From Methylobacterium gnaphalii (GTDB lineage Bacteria; Pseudomonadota; Alphaproteobacteria; Rhizobiales; Beijerinckiaceae): a DNA stretch of 64,000 nucleotides. The stretch lies in the NCBI RefSeq assembly GCF_007992215.1, contig NZ_BJZV01000001.1:248001-312000 (forward strand), written 5' to 3'. This document shows, in pieces, positions 8,789 through 17,615 of this stretch; the first letter of the stretch is position 1, and each line of letters opens with the position of its first letter. The position numbers were made by a program, and so were the translations under genes. The notes beneath the pieces are model-generated. The model was given only the letters and a program-made list of their open reading frames with translations, was not told the DNA's origin and did not search any database.

Positions 8789-9632
8789 GGCTCGACGTAT
8801 CCCACCGGCTGCCGCCCATCGCCTCGACGTCCGAGTAGAACTGGTCGATGAGGGCGGTCACCGGCAGGTGGGCGCCGCTGCGGCGGCCCTCGGCCAGCAG
8901 GATGCCGAGATCCTTGCGCATCCACTCGACGGCGAAGCCGAAATCGAACTTGCCGGCATTCATGGTCTTGCCGCGGTTCTCCATCTGCCAGGAGCCGGCG
9001 GCTCCCTTGGAGATCACGTCGAGCACCGCCTCGATGTCGAGGCCCGAGCGCTTGCCGAAATGGATCGCCTCCGCCAGGCCCTGAACGAGGCCGGCGATCG
9101 CGATTTGGTTGACCATCTTGGTGAGCTGGCCCGAGCCCGACGGACCCATCAGCCGCGAAGCCTTGGCGAAGGATAGGATGGCCGGTTCGACCTTGGCGTA
9201 AGTTGTCGCGTCACCGCCGCACATCACGGTCAGCGCGCCGTTCTCGGCACCAGCTTGTCCGCCGGAGACGGGGGCATCGATGAAGTGAAGGCCCGCCGCG
9301 TCCGCTGCCGCCGACAACTCGCGGGCGACTTCGGCCGACGCCGTGGTGTGATCCACGAAAACCGCGCCCTTGCTCATGCCGGCAAAGGCGCCGTCCTCGC
9401 CGAGCACCACGCTCCGCAGGTCGTCGTCGTTCCCGACGCAGGCAAAGACGATCTCCTGGCCAGCGGCGGCCTCGCGCGGGGTGCTGGCGGCCACGCCGCC
9501 ATTCGCCTGAACCCAGGCATCGGCCTTGGCACGCGTGCGGTTGTAGACCGTGACGTCGTGGCCCTTCTTCGCGAGATGCCGCGCCATCGGCGAGCCCATC
9601 ACGCCGAGGCCCAGGAATGCGACCTTCGCCAT
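8766..9632 (-). CDS. NAD(P)-dependent beta-hydroxyacid dehydrogenase (3-hydroxyisobutyrate dehydrogenase family)
   Basis: A 288-residue member of the 3-hydroxyisobutyrate / tartronate-semialdehyde reductase family. The N-terminal Rossmann motif is FLGLGVMGSPMARHL (about 5-19). The substrate signature FIDAPVSGGQAGAENG and the catalytic Lys segment GQLTKMVNQ follow, then the all-helical C-terminal domain. The substrate cannot be told from sequence; glyoxylate or succinic-semialdehyde reductases are in the same family. The RBS is GGAGA nine bases upstream of ATG. It converges on miaA with a short overlap, and no valine-degradation genes are adjacent. Confidence 0.85.
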   Translation of the reverse strand: MAKVAFLGLGVMGSPMARHLAKKGHDVTVYNRTRAKADAWVQANGGVAASTPREAAAGQEIVFACVGNDDDLRSVVLGEDGAFAGMSKGAVFVDHTTASAEVARELSAAADAAGLHFIDAPVSGGQAGAENGALTVMCGGDATTYAKVEPAILSFAKASRLMGPSGSGQLTKMVNQIAIAGLVQGLAEAIHFGKRSGLDIEAVLDVISKGAAGSWQMENRGKTMNAGKFDFGFAVEWMRKDLGILLAEGRRSGAHLPVTALIDQFYSDVEAMGGSRWDTSSLIARLER

Positions 9633-9783
9633 CGACCGTCTCCAAACGAATGCAGAATGCGGCCTCGTCTAGGAGGGCCGTTCGGGAGCGTCAATCGTAA
9701 GGACACAGCTGCACGACCTATGGAACGGCCGCTGAGCACCCATATTTTCTTGCCTGGGTGTGTGGGCTCGCGAGGGACGACCA

Positions 9784-10398
9784 ATGGGTGCCCCGGAACT
9801 GATCGGATTGGGCGCCAGCATCGGCCTGCTGTCCGGCTGGCGGATCTACCTCTGCACCTTCGCGCTCGGCCTTGCGATGCATTACGGCTGGGTCCAACTG
9901 CCCCAGCACCTGCACGCCCTCAATGTGCTGGCGAGCCCGACCATCATCGGTATCTCGGCCGTCGGCTTGGTCGCCGAGTTCTTTGCGGACAAGATCCCCT
10001 GGCTGGATTCGCTCTGGGACGGCATCCACACCTTCATCCGGCCGATCGGCGGCGCACTGCTCGCAACGGCGGTGATCGACCCCCAGGACCCGACCTGGCA
10101 GATCGCCAGCCTACTGCTCGGCGGCAGCGCCGCCCTGCTCACGCATGGTGTGAAGGCGGGCGCGCGCGCCGTCGCCAATACCAGCCCCGAACCCTTTTCG
10201 AATATCGGCCTCTCCCTCGGCGAGGACGTCACGACGACGGGATTGCTGCTCGCCGTTCTCGTCCATCCGGCCGCCGCGGCAACCATCGCCGGGCTCATCG
10301 CCCTGGCCGCGGTGGCAGCGATTGTCGTGCTCTGGCGCCTTTTGCGCCGAGTCTCTGTGAAGCGCGATCGGAAGCCGACTCAGCCAGCGATGCGGTGA
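9784..10398 (+). CDS. DUF4126 family membrane protein
   Basis: A 204-residue predicted membrane protein with about four to five hydrophobic segments and the motif LGASIGLLSGWRIYL at the N-terminus. Other typical DUF4126 stretches are VGLVAEFFADKIPWLDSLWD, PIGGALLATAVI and GVKAGARAVANTSPEPFSN. The function of the family is unknown. ATG 9784 has GAGGGACG upstream; the further in-frame start at 9760 is less likely. It converges on moaA with a 10-bp gap. Confidence 0.78.
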   Translation: MGAPELIGLGASIGLLSGWRIYLCTFALGLAMHYGWVQLPQHLHALNVLASPTIIGISAVGLVAEFFADKIPWLDSLWDGIHTFIRPIGGALLATAVIDPQDPTWQIASLLLGGSAALLTHGVKAGARAVANTSPEPFSNIGLSLGEDVTTTGLLLAVLVHPAAAATIAGLIALAAVAAIVVLWRLLRRVSVKRDRKPTQPAMR

Positions 10399-10408
10399 AA
10401 GCAGGGGT

Positions 10409-11506
10409 TCAGCCGCCCGTCACGCTCATGTGACGCGGCACGGCAGCGGGGCGTGCCCGCTCGATGACGAAGTCGTGGCCCTTGGGCTTGCGGGCGATGG
10501 CATCGATCACCGCCTGCCGTAGCAGATCGTCATCCGGCGATGCACGCAGGGGCGCCCGCAGATCCGCCGAATCCTCCTGGCCGAGGCAGAGGTAGAGCTG
10601 GCCGGTGCAGGTGAGCCGCACCCGGTTGCAGCCCTCGCAGAAATTGTGGGTGAGCGGCGTGATGAAGCCGAGCCGGCCGCCGGTCTCCTCGACCTTCACG
10701 TAGCGGGCTGGGCCGCCGGTGCGATGGGCGAGCGGGGTCAGCGTGAACTGCTCTTCCAACTGCTCGCGAGCAACGGAGAGTGGCAGGAACTGATCGGTGC
10801 GGTCGCCGTCGATCTCGCCGAGCGGCATCACCTCGATCAGGGTCATGTCCATGCCGAGCCCGTGGGCCCAGCGGATCATGTCCGGAATCTCGTGCTCGTT
10901 CACGCCCTTCAGCGCGACGGCGTTGATCTTCACCTTGATGCCGGCCTTGCGCGCAGCCTCGACACCGGCGAGCACCGTCGGCAGATCGCCGCGCCGGGTG
11001 ATCTCCTTGAACTTGTCCGCGTCGAGCGTGTCGAGCGAGACGTTCACGCGTCGAATGCCGAGATCGGCCAGCTCCGGCGCGAAGCGGCCGAGCTGCGAGC
11101 CGTTGGTGGTCAGCGTCAACTCGTCGAGGGCGCCGCTGTCGAGGTGGCGCGAGAGCCGGCGGAAGAGCTGCATGATGTCGCGGCGGACCAGCGGCTCGCC
11201 GCCGGTGATGCGCAGCTTGCGCACGCCGCGCTCGACGAAAACGTTGCAGACACGGTCGAGCTCTTCGAGGCTCAGCAGGTCGCGCTTGGGCAGGAACTGC
11301 ATGTTCTCCGCCATGCAGTAGCTGCAGCGAAAATCGCAGCGATCAGTGACCGAGATGCGCAGGTAGGTGATCGCACGGCCGAACGGATCGACCAAAGTCG
11401 ATGGGCGCATCGGCAAGGGAGCGTCGTCGCGAACGGCCCACATGTTCGTCTCGGAACTCGGCTCTGAAACAGGGCGGGGTGCTTTATCGGCTGACAGATC
11501 CAGCAT
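10409..11506 (-). CDS. moaA: GTP 3',8-cyclase MoaA
   Basis: A radical-SAM enzyme for the first step of molybdenum cofactor synthesis, converting GTP to 3',8-cyclo-GTP. The 365-residue protein has the SAM cluster CDFRCSYC (Cys57, 61, 64), the GGEPL motif, the C-terminal second cluster [11 protein letters not shown] and the terminal Gly-Gly pair needed for activity. An N-terminal extension of about 35 residues precedes the usual MoaA start region. The cofactor would serve enzymes such as the molybdenum hydroxylase encoded at 29.4-33.3 kb. The divergent neighbour is the DUF971 gene, 71 bp away. Confidence 0.96.
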   Translation of the reverse strand: MLDLSADKAPRPVSEPSSETNMWAVRDDAPLPMRPSTLVDPFGRAITYLRISVTDRCDFRCSYCMAENMQFLPKRDLLSLEELDRVCNVFVERGVRKLRITGGEPLVRRDIMQLFRRLSRHLDSGALDELTLTTNGSQLGRFAPELADLGIRRVNVSLDTLDADKFKEITRRGDLPTVLAGVEAARKAGIKVKINAVALKGVNEHEIPDMIRWAHGLGMDMTLIEVMPLGEIDGDRTDQFLPLSVAREQLEEQFTLTPLAHRTGGPARYVKVEETGGRLGFITPLTHNFCEGCNRVRLTCTGQLYLCLGQEDSADLRAPLRASPDDDLLRQAVIDAIARKPKGHDFVIERARPAAVPRHMSVTGG

Positions 11507-11577
11507 CTGTATTCATATGAGGGCTTAGCCCCTATCGAGCAAGCACACGGGGCGCATCGCCACGGCGTGAGGACAAC

Positions 11578-12000
11578 ATGAGCGAGCGCTGGCCTACCGA
11601 GATCCGCCTGCTCGGCGACAAGCGCATCTTGCGCGTCGCCTTCGAGGATGGCGGACGCTTCGATCTCCCGGCCGAGTATCTGCGGGTGTCGAGCCCATCG
11701 GCCGAGGTTCAGGGACACTCTCCGGCCGAGCGCAAGATCATCGGCGGCAAACGCGGCGTAGCGATCCTCGCTGTCGAGCCCATCGGCAACTACGCCGTGA
11801 AGCTCGCCTTCGACGATCGGCACGACACCGGCATCTTCGGTTGGGATTACCTCTACGATCTCGGCCGCGAGTACCGCACCCGCTGGAAAAATTATCTCGC
11901 CGAACTGGAAGAGCGTGGCCTCAGCCGGGACCGAGCCGCTTCCGTGCCCGTGGGGCAAGCGTCCGGCGGAGGTTGCGGCGACGGCTGCGGCTGCCACTGA
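11578..12000 (+). CDS. DUF971 protein with Cys-rich tail
   Basis: A 140-residue protein whose first 110 residues form a DUF971 (gamma-butyrobetaine-hydroxylase N-terminal-like) domain: WPTEIRLLGDKRILRVAFEDG, LPAEYLRV, YAVKLAFDDRHDTGIFGWDYL. The family is often linked to metal or Fe-S handling, but its role is not settled. The last residues, GGGCGDGCGCH, hold three Cys and one His in a short span, which looks like a metal-binding tail. It is divergent from moaA. ATG 11578 follows GAGGACAAC. Confidence 0.82.
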   Translation: MSERWPTEIRLLGDKRILRVAFEDGGRFDLPAEYLRVSSPSAEVQGHSPAERKIIGGKRGVAILAVEPIGNYAVKLAFDDRHDTGIFGWDYLYDLGREYRTRWKNYLAELEERGLSRDRAASVPVGQASGGGCGDGCGCH

Positions 12001-12117
12001 AACGCATGTGTCGCATCGGCCACGCGGCTCCGGTGCAACAGCGCGCGAAGTCTTAACGATCGATAGCGCCGATCCGGCCTTTTTTCCGTTTCGTTAACGA
12101 TTTCGGCCTGAGCTTGA

Positions 12118-12132
12118 CCGTATAAAATACGG
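12118..12132. promoter_or_regulatory. 15-bp palindrome in a promoter region (possible operator)
   Basis: CCGTAT-AAA-ATACGG is a perfect inverted repeat 22 bp ahead of the start codon of the small secreted protein. It contains a TATAAAAT that could serve as the -10 region, so a dimeric repressor binding here would block transcription. Two direct copies of TTAACGAT (12053-12060 and 12094-12101) lie further upstream. Confidence 0.4.
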
Positions 12133-12153
12133 AGAAGGGAAGGCTCGACGCTC

Positions 12154-12402
12154 ATGACACGTACTTCGCTCTTCGCTGCGCTCCTGATCTGTGGGGCCTC
12201 GCCCGCCCTAGCTCAGAGCGCCGACGCTCGCGCCGCCTGCGAACCGGACGTGTGGCGTCTCTGCGCCTCCCACATTCCGAGTGCGAGCGCGATCACCGCG
12301 TGCCTGCGCAGCCAGAGGACCAATTTGAGCCCCGCCTGCCGCACGGTCATGGATGGCGGCCACGCGAACCCCAACCGCCGACGCTCAGCCGAGGCACGCT
12401 GA
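12154..12402 (+). CDS. Small secreted Cys-rich protein
   Basis: An 82-residue product with a clear signal peptide (SLFAALLICGASPALAQ, cut near residue 21). The mature part holds four Cys in the pattern C-x7-C-x13-C-x12-C (CEPDVWRLC, ACLRSQ, LSPACRTV). This resembles a single cysteine-rich GLG1-type repeat, which is common in small periplasmic proteins of Rhizobiales. Two disulfides are likely. The C-terminus is basic. Its function is unknown. The upstream region contains a palindromic site. It converges on the tetR gene, with 7 bp between the stop codons. Confidence 0.72.
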   Translation: MTRTSLFAALLICGASPALAQSADARAACEPDVWRLCASHIPSASAITACLRSQRTNLSPACRTVMDGGHANPNRRRSAEAR

Positions 12403-12409
12403 ACTCGAC

Positions 12410-13138
12410 CTAGACGGCCGCTGCGGGATCCCCGTCGATCGTCGTCTCGTCGTCCGCGGTGCGACGGCGGTCGCGGCTCGGCCGCCGCTCGATCAACGCC
12501 CGGCCGATGGCGCGTAGCGGCGCGGTCAGTCGGCGGGCATCGTCGGCCCGTTCCATGAAGCGCTCGCCCTGGCGAATCTCCTTGTCGAGCCGCGCCATGG
12601 TGCGGGCGAGGGCCGGATCGTCGTCGTCGAGCCAGACCTGAACCACCCGCGTGAAGGCGATCACCGTGCCCTGCAGCTTCAGGCGCCCGAGTGGCCCCTC
12701 AGTGTCGATCCCGGCCGCGGCGAGCATGAAACGATGTGAGTTCAGGGCCACGCCGTTCAGCGCCGCGAGCGAGAGCAGGTCGCCACGCAGGGCGTACGAG
12801 ATCCGACGCAGCGCCGTCTTGTAGGGCGCCATCGCGTCGAGGCGGCGCATCAGCACGTCGAAAAGGCGTTCACGCGTCGGCTCGTCCGCGAGGTCGGAGA
12901 AATCTCCGTCGAGCACCTTCGTGTCGATCAGCCGTGAAAGGCCGCCAAGCACTGCGCCTTTCGAGGGGAACAGGTCGCGGAACTCGGCGAGACTGATTCC
13001 GGCCTCGCGGGCGATGTCACCAATCTCGATGTCGTTCCAGGGCTGCTCGGCCGCGAGCCGCATCAGCGCCTCGACCACGGCCTCGCGGGGATTGGGCTTC
13101 TTCTTGGCCTTCGGCTTCGGATCGGGGGAAGAGTCCAT
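12410..13138 (-). CDS. TetR family transcriptional regulator
   Basis: A 242-residue regulator. The N-terminal 60 residues form a TetR helix-turn-helix (REAVVEALMRLAAEQPW, IGDIAREAGISLAEFRDLFPSKGAV). The C-terminal ligand domain gives no hint of the effector. A Lys/Pro-rich stretch precedes the HTH and an Arg/Asp-rich tail follows the ligand domain. It lies downstream of proC on the same strand (77-bp gap) and may be read from the same transcript. Its target cannot be named from context. Confidence 0.82.
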   Translation of the reverse strand: MDSSPDPKPKAKKKPNPREAVVEALMRLAAEQPWNDIEIGDIAREAGISLAEFRDLFPSKGAVLGGLSRLIDTKVLDGDFSDLADEPTRERLFDVLMRRLDAMAPYKTALRRISYALRGDLLSLAALNGVALNSHRFMLAAAGIDTEGPLGRLKLQGTVIAFTRVVQVWLDDDDPALARTMARLDKEIRQGERFMERADDARRLTAPLRAIGRALIERRPSRDRRRTADDETTIDGDPAAAV

Positions 13139-13215
13139 GATCGCGCTCCGTTCGACAGGTCACGTCACATGTAGGGAGCGATCGGCCAACGTGCAGTCGA
13201 GCTGCAGTGTCGCGC

Positions 13216-14055
13216 TCAGCCTGCGAGCTCTCCGGCCCGGCGACGGGCCGCCTCGACCGCTTCCGTGAGCAGGTCGGGTAGGCCGCCCTCGCGCATCAGA
13301 ACTGCGAGGGCTGCTGCCGTGGTGCCCCCGGGCGAGGTAACGTCGCGGCGCAGTTGGCCGGCCTCGACAGGGCTCGCCTCCAACAGGGCTCCGGCGCCGG
13401 CGACGGTGGCGCGAGCGAGCCGTGCTGCCATCTCGGTCGGCAGGCCGGCCCGTGTGCCGGCTTCGGCGAGGGCTTCGGCCAGCAGGAAGGCATAGGCCGG
13501 GCCGGAGCCGGACACGGCAGTCACCGCGTCGATCAGCTTTTCGTCCTCGACCCATTCGACGAGGCCCGAACAGGCAAGGAGCGCATCGGCGGTCGCGTGT
13601 TGGGCCGGCGTTACCGCCGCGCTTGCCACGGCGCCCGTCGCACCCCGGCCAATGCTCGCCGGCAGGTTCGGCATGGTGCGCACGAATGCATGCGTGCCGG
13701 GGAAGCGCTCCGCGAGGTTCGCGAGCGTCTTGCCCGCGAGGATGGACAGGACGAGCGTGTCGGGCCCGACGAGCGGTGCGAGGGAGGGCGCTGCCGCTTC
13801 GAGACCTTGCGGTTTGATCGCCACGACCAGGGTCTTGGCGACCGAACTCTTCGTCGGATTGAGAGCGACGCCCCGTTCGGCACAAAGTGCGGCGAGATCC
13901 GGCCCGACTTGCGGATCAATGACCGTCGTGGCGGCCGGGTTGAGGCCGCCGTCGAGCCATCCGCGCAGGAGCGCGCCGCCCATCTTGCCGGCGCCAACCA
14001 GGGTCAGCGAAGCCGGCAGGGCGTTTCTCGATACACTCGTCACAGGCGGGCTCAC
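13216..14055 (-). CDS. proC: Pyrroline-5-carboxylate reductase ProC
   Basis: Catalyses the last step of proline synthesis, reducing pyrroline-5-carboxylate with NAD(P)H. The product is 279 residues long. The Rossmann motif LVGAGKMGGALLRGW lies near residue 20. VRTMPNLPASIGRG, DAVTAVSGSGPAYAFLLAEA and the C-terminal signature DVTSPGGTTAAALAVL follow. The start is GTG at 14055, overlapping the stop of the upstream YbjN gene (GTGA), so the two are translationally coupled. The ubiK-ybjN-proC order is seen in other alphaproteobacteria. Confidence 0.95.
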   Translation of the reverse strand: MSPPVTSVSRNALPASLTLVGAGKMGGALLRGWLDGGLNPAATTVIDPQVGPDLAALCAERGVALNPTKSSVAKTLVVAIKPQGLEAAAPSLAPLVGPDTLVLSILAGKTLANLAERFPGTHAFVRTMPNLPASIGRGATGAVASAAVTPAQHATADALLACSGLVEWVEDEKLIDAVTAVSGSGPAYAFLLAEALAEAGTRAGLPTEMAARLARATVAGAGALLEASPVEAGQLRRDVTSPGGTTAAALAVLMREGGLPDLLTEAVEAARRRAGELAG

Positions 14056-14558
14056 GCCTCGCCTTCGGTCTCGAAAAGCACGGCGTCCAGCGCCTCGCGT
14101 GCGTCCTTGCCGGCCCAGAGCACGAACTGGAAGGCCTGATAGTAGCGCTCACAGGCTTCAGCGGCCGATTTCATCAGCATCGCGCACTGGGCCTGCGTCG
14201 GCGCAATGCCGCCGGTCAGCAGCAGTGAGTGACGGAACATCACCACGTTGTCGTTCGACCAGAGATCGAAATGGCCGATCCAGAGCTGCTCGTTGAGCAT
14301 CGCGATCAGCTTCGTCATCTCAGCCCGCCGGCGATCCGGCACCTTGAGATCGAAGGCGCAGGCTACGTGCAGGGCCTCGACATCCTCGATCCAGGTGAAG
14401 GCGACATGGTACTCGGTCCACTTTCCCTCGACCGTGACGGACATCTCGTCCGTCTCTGCCCGATCGAAGATCCAGTCGCGCAGGGAGGCCAGCCTCTCGA
14501 CCACGTCGAGCGGATGCTCCGGCCGGTCAAGTTCCTCAATGATGTGCAGCTGGGTCAT
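14052..14558 (-). CDS. YbjN domain-containing protein
   Basis: A 168-residue protein with the YbjN fold signature: HPLDVVERLASLRDW, DEMSVTVEGKW, YHVAFTWIEDVEALHVACAF, and RHSLLLTGG. YbjN proteins are thought to be chaperone-like or regulatory, but no reaction is known. I use ATG 14558 (MTQLHIIEEL); the longer frame from 14585 adds nine residues and has no better ribosome site. Its stop overlaps proC. A 274-bp gap separates it from ubiK upstream, and I see no clear promoter in that gap. Confidence 0.75.
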   Translation of the reverse strand: MTQLHIIEELDRPEHPLDVVERLASLRDWIFDRAETDEMSVTVEGKWTEYHVAFTWIEDVEALHVACAFDLKVPDRRRAEMTKLIAMLNEQLWIGHFDLWSNDNVVMFRHSLLLTGGIAPTQAQCAMLMKSAAEACERYYQAFQFVLWAGKDAREALDAVLFETEGEA

Positions 14559-14832
14559 GGCGATCCAAATTGTCGATCCGTTCATGACCGATGAACGGTT
14601 CGGCGGTAAAGCAAAGGCCGCAGCGAATCCGAGAGCGTGCCAAGACGAAACCTGCGCAGCGACGCAGATTCGTTCGGAGATCAGCGGTCCGAGCGTTCGA
14701 GGAGTTGTTCTGTCAGGCGCGAATCAGTGCCTAAACGTTTATAGCCTGCGTTCGCTGCATCGTTCAAAGCGTCGTGACGGGATGAATGGTGGGCAACTTC
14801 TCTTTCCACCACTCGTTCCTGTGCAAAATTAT

Positions 14833-15114
14833 TCAGGCGGATTCGGTGTTGCCGGCAGGACTCGCATTGGCGCCGAGCCGGGATTCCAGCGTGGCCACGC
14901 GGGCTTCGAGCGCCTCGTTGCGGCTGCGCAGAGCAGCGACGAGGTCGCGCAGGACGTCGACTTCCTCGCGCGACGCGATGTCCATGTCGCGGATCAGGCG
15001 CTCGACCTGAGCCTTGAACACGGTCTCGGCCTCACGGCGCACGCCCTGCGCGGCGCCGGCTGCATCCGTGAAGATCCGTGCGACGTCGTCGAAGAGACGG
15101 TTCGAACCCTGCAT
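14833..15114 (-). CDS. ubiK: UbiK family accessory factor (BMFP/YqiC)
   Basis: A 93-residue helical protein of the UbiK/YqiC family: RLFDDVARIFTDAAGAAQGV, then KAQVERLIRDMD and a C-terminal leucine-zipper-like coiled coil (EEVDVLRDLVAALRSRNEALEARVATLE). UbiK assists ubiquinone synthesis under aerobic conditions in gammaproteobacteria; the same role here is inferred. ATG 15114 is preceded by AAGGA at good spacing. The longer frame running to 15327 is Arg-rich and unlike the family. Confidence 0.8.
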   Translation of the reverse strand: MQGSNRLFDDVARIFTDAAGAAQGVRREAETVFKAQVERLIRDMDIASREEVDVLRDLVAALRSRNEALEARVATLESRLGANASPAGNTESA

Positions 15115-15348
15115 CGTCGTTCCTTGGATCTGTCGGTTGCGACGCGCGGGTTCCCCGCGAATCGCTCTCTCCTCGACATAGGAATCCCCGGGAGTCCCGG
15201 CAATCGCCCGTCGCCGGACCGATGCGGGTTTCAGGGGATGAAGTCGAGCTGCACCGCGAAACATCGCGTTACAAAGATTGTGTAGCCGCGCTCTACGAAC
15301 CGGCGGCATCAATGCGCATACTGTCATGCATCACGATTGACTGCCGCC

Positions 15349-16080
15349 ATGACGACGCCTGCCAGCACGACCACTCCCCACATCCTGGTCGTCGAAGACG
15401 ACCGCGAGATCAGTGCGCTGATCGCGCGCTACCTCCGCGGGAACGAATGCCGCGTCAGCCTCGCGGTGGACGGGCGCGAGATGGACCGCGTGCTGGCAGA
15501 ATCACGCATCGATCTCGTCGTGCTCGACCTGATGCTGCCGGGGGAAGACGGCCTCAGCCTGTGCCGGCGCCTGCGCAGCTCCTCCGACCTGCCGATCCTG
15601 ATGCTCACCGCCAAATCCGAGGAGATCGACCGGATCATCGGGTTAGAGACGGGCGCCGACGACTATCTCGCCAAGCCCTTCAACCCGCGCGAGTTGCTGG
15701 CTCGCATCCGCGCGATCCTGCGGCGGGGTAACGGCGCCGAGCGCGCGGAGGTGGAGGAGGCCCGGCGCCTGCATTTTCACGGCTGGACGCTCGACACCGG
15801 GCTACGACAGGTGCTCAGCCCGGAAGGCGCGCGCATCGCCATCACGGGAGCCGAGTTCGACCTGCTGCACGCCCTCTGTCTGCGGCCGGGGCGCGTGCTC
15901 TCCCGTGATCAACTGCTCGACCTGACGCAGGGGCGCAGCGCCGGCCCGTTCGAGCGCAGCATCGACGTACTCGTCAGCCGCATCCGCCAGAAGCTCGAAC
16001 AGGATCCGCGCAATCCCGAGATCATCCGCACGATCCGTTCCGGCGGCTACCTCTTCGCGCCGGAGGTGACACGCTCATGA
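15349..16080 (+). CDS. OmpR family response regulator
   Basis: A 243-residue two-component regulator. The receiver domain (about 11-125) has the acidic pocket VVEDD, the phosphoacceptor Asp60 in VVLDLMLPGEDG, the conserved Thr in MLTAKS and the Lys in LAKPFNPRE. The C-terminal winged helix (about 145-240) ends in the typical FERSIDVLVSRIRQKLE and TIRSGGYLF. I use ATG 15349; TTG 15337 is also possible. It overlaps the histidine kinase gene by four bases (ATGA), so the two form one operon. Target genes are not evident. Confidence 0.92.
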   Translation: MTTPASTTTPHILVVEDDREISALIARYLRGNECRVSLAVDGREMDRVLAESRIDLVVLDLMLPGEDGLSLCRRLRSSSDLPILMLTAKSEEIDRIIGLETGADDYLAKPFNPRELLARIRAILRRGNGAERAEVEEARRLHFHGWTLDTGLRQVLSPEGARIAITGAEFDLLHALCLRPGRVLSRDQLLDLTQGRSAGPFERSIDVLVSRIRQKLEQDPRNPEIIRTIRSGGYLFAPEVTRS

Positions 16081-17528
16081 GCACGGGTACCACAGCCGCC
16101 GCTCCGGTCGCCGCGCGAGCCGCGCCCGTGGTGAAAGGCTCTCGCCGCTACTGGCCGCGGCCAAAAAGCATCGCCGGACAGCTTGCGTTGCTCGTCGTCG
16201 CGGCAATCGTCGCCGCACACGTGGCCGCAGCTGTGGCCCTCTTCGCGTTGCGCGAGCCCTGGCGCGCCGAGACACGCCCGGGCGTTGCCGCCAACCGGCT
16301 CGCCGTGATTGCCCGCCTGCTCGACGAGACCGCACCGAATGAGCGTGACGCAATCCTCACAGCGGCCAGACGAAGTGTGCCGAGCCTGCGCCTCGAGGCT
16401 TGGCAGGGCACGCCGCCCGCCGTCGAGAGCGAGTGGCTGCGCGAGCGCCCGATCATTGGACGCCTGCGCGACGCCTTCGGGCGGGAACTTGCCATTGCCA
16501 ATCTCGCGCCCGACGCCAGCCCTGAGGAGCCCCCGGTCCTGCATGTCGGGCTGCGCACGCCTGCCGGGGCGCAGCTTCAGGCGACGCTGCCGGACGATGC
16601 GCTCGAGCCGCCCAAGCGCGGTGCCATCATCTTCACCTTCCTGTTCCTTGCGACCACGCTGACGCTGCTCACCGTCTGGGCTACCCGCGCCCTGACGGCG
16701 CCGCTCGCCCAGCTTGCCGGCGCAGCCGAGGCCTTCGGCACCAGCCGGGTACCATTGCCCCTCCCGCGCCGGGGACCGGACGAGGTGCTGGCGCTCGCCG
16801 GAGCCCTCGACCGGATGCGGGCTCGCGTGAACCGCCTGATCGACGATCGCACGCAGATGCTCGCAGCGATCAGCCATGACCTGCGCACGCCGATCACCCG
16901 TCTGCGGCTGCGCGCCGAGTTCATCGACGACGAGCAGGCCCGCGAGCGCACACTGCGCGACCTTGATCAGATGAACGCTCTGGTCGAGGCGGCCCTTGCC
17001 TATGCCCGCGACGAGCGCGTTGCCGAGAACCGCTCGGCGGCGGAGAAGCCGTTGATCGACATAGCTTCCTTGGTCCAGACAGTGTGCGACGACTACTCGG
17101 ATACCGGCGCCGACGTGACTATGGAGCAGGCGCGGCACGTGCTGATCCGGGCGCATCCCGAGGATCTGGAGCGGGCCGTCAACAATCTCGTCGACAATGC
17201 GGTGAAATATGCCGGGTGCGCCCGGCTCTCGGTCTCGAAAAGCGCGAACGGCGTGGCGATCGAAGTGGCCGATGACGGCCCTGGCATCCCGGAAGCCGAG
17301 CGGCACGCCATGCTGCAGCCCTTCGTGCGCGGCGACCGCGCCCGGAACCTTAACGACGCCAGCGGCTTTGGCCTCGGCCTGTCAATCGTGCTTGCCATTG
17401 TCGAGGCGCATGACGGACGCCTGACACTGGAGAACAGGCCGGCAGGAGGCTTGAGCGCGCGCATCGAGCTGCCCAGCTCGCTGGCGGTACCCGGCGAGCG
17501 CGCTGCGCGGCAGCCCGAAGTCGCCTAG
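16077..17528 (+). CDS. EnvZ-like sensor histidine kinase
   Basis: A 483-residue membrane kinase and cognate partner of the response regulator just upstream. It has two membrane segments (about 33-57 and 182-202) flanking a periplasmic sensor of about 125 residues. A HAMP domain, the phosphorylated His267 in AAISHDLRTPITRL and the catalytic domain follow, the last with N-box NNLVDNAVKYA, G1-box VADDGPGIPEA and G2-box GFGLGLSIV. The stimulus is unknown. The periplasmic part shows no Cys pairs or obvious ligand motif. Confidence 0.92.
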   Translation: MSTGTTAAAPVAARAAPVVKGSRRYWPRPKSIAGQLALLVVAAIVAAHVAAAVALFALREPWRAETRPGVAANRLAVIARLLDETAPNERDAILTAARRSVPSLRLEAWQGTPPAVESEWLRERPIIGRLRDAFGRELAIANLAPDASPEEPPVLHVGLRTPAGAQLQATLPDDALEPPKRGAIIFTFLFLATTLTLLTVWATRALTAPLAQLAGAAEAFGTSRVPLPLPRRGPDEVLALAGALDRMRARVNRLIDDRTQMLAAISHDLRTPITRLRLRAEFIDDEQARERTLRDLDQMNALVEAALAYARDERVAENRSAAEKPLIDIASLVQTVCDDYSDTGADVTMEQARHVLIRAHPEDLERAVNNLVDNAVKYAGCARLSVSKSANGVAIEVADDGPGIPEAERHAMLQPFVRGDRARNLNDASGFGLGLSIVLAIVEAHDGRLTLENRPAGGLSARIELPSSLAVPGERAARQPEVA

Positions 17529-17615
17529 CAGAGCTTCTGTTTCGAGCCGGCCGCGCCGCTGCTAGAGGAAAAGCCGACGGCGCCCCCATGTGGGCCGCGG
17601 GAACGACCGAAATCC

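Noticed and set aside
12053..12101. CtrA binding sites (TTAACGAT pair)
   Set aside because: CtrA sites are TTAA-N7-TTAA; the two TTAACGAT copies are 41 bp apart and do not fit that spacing.
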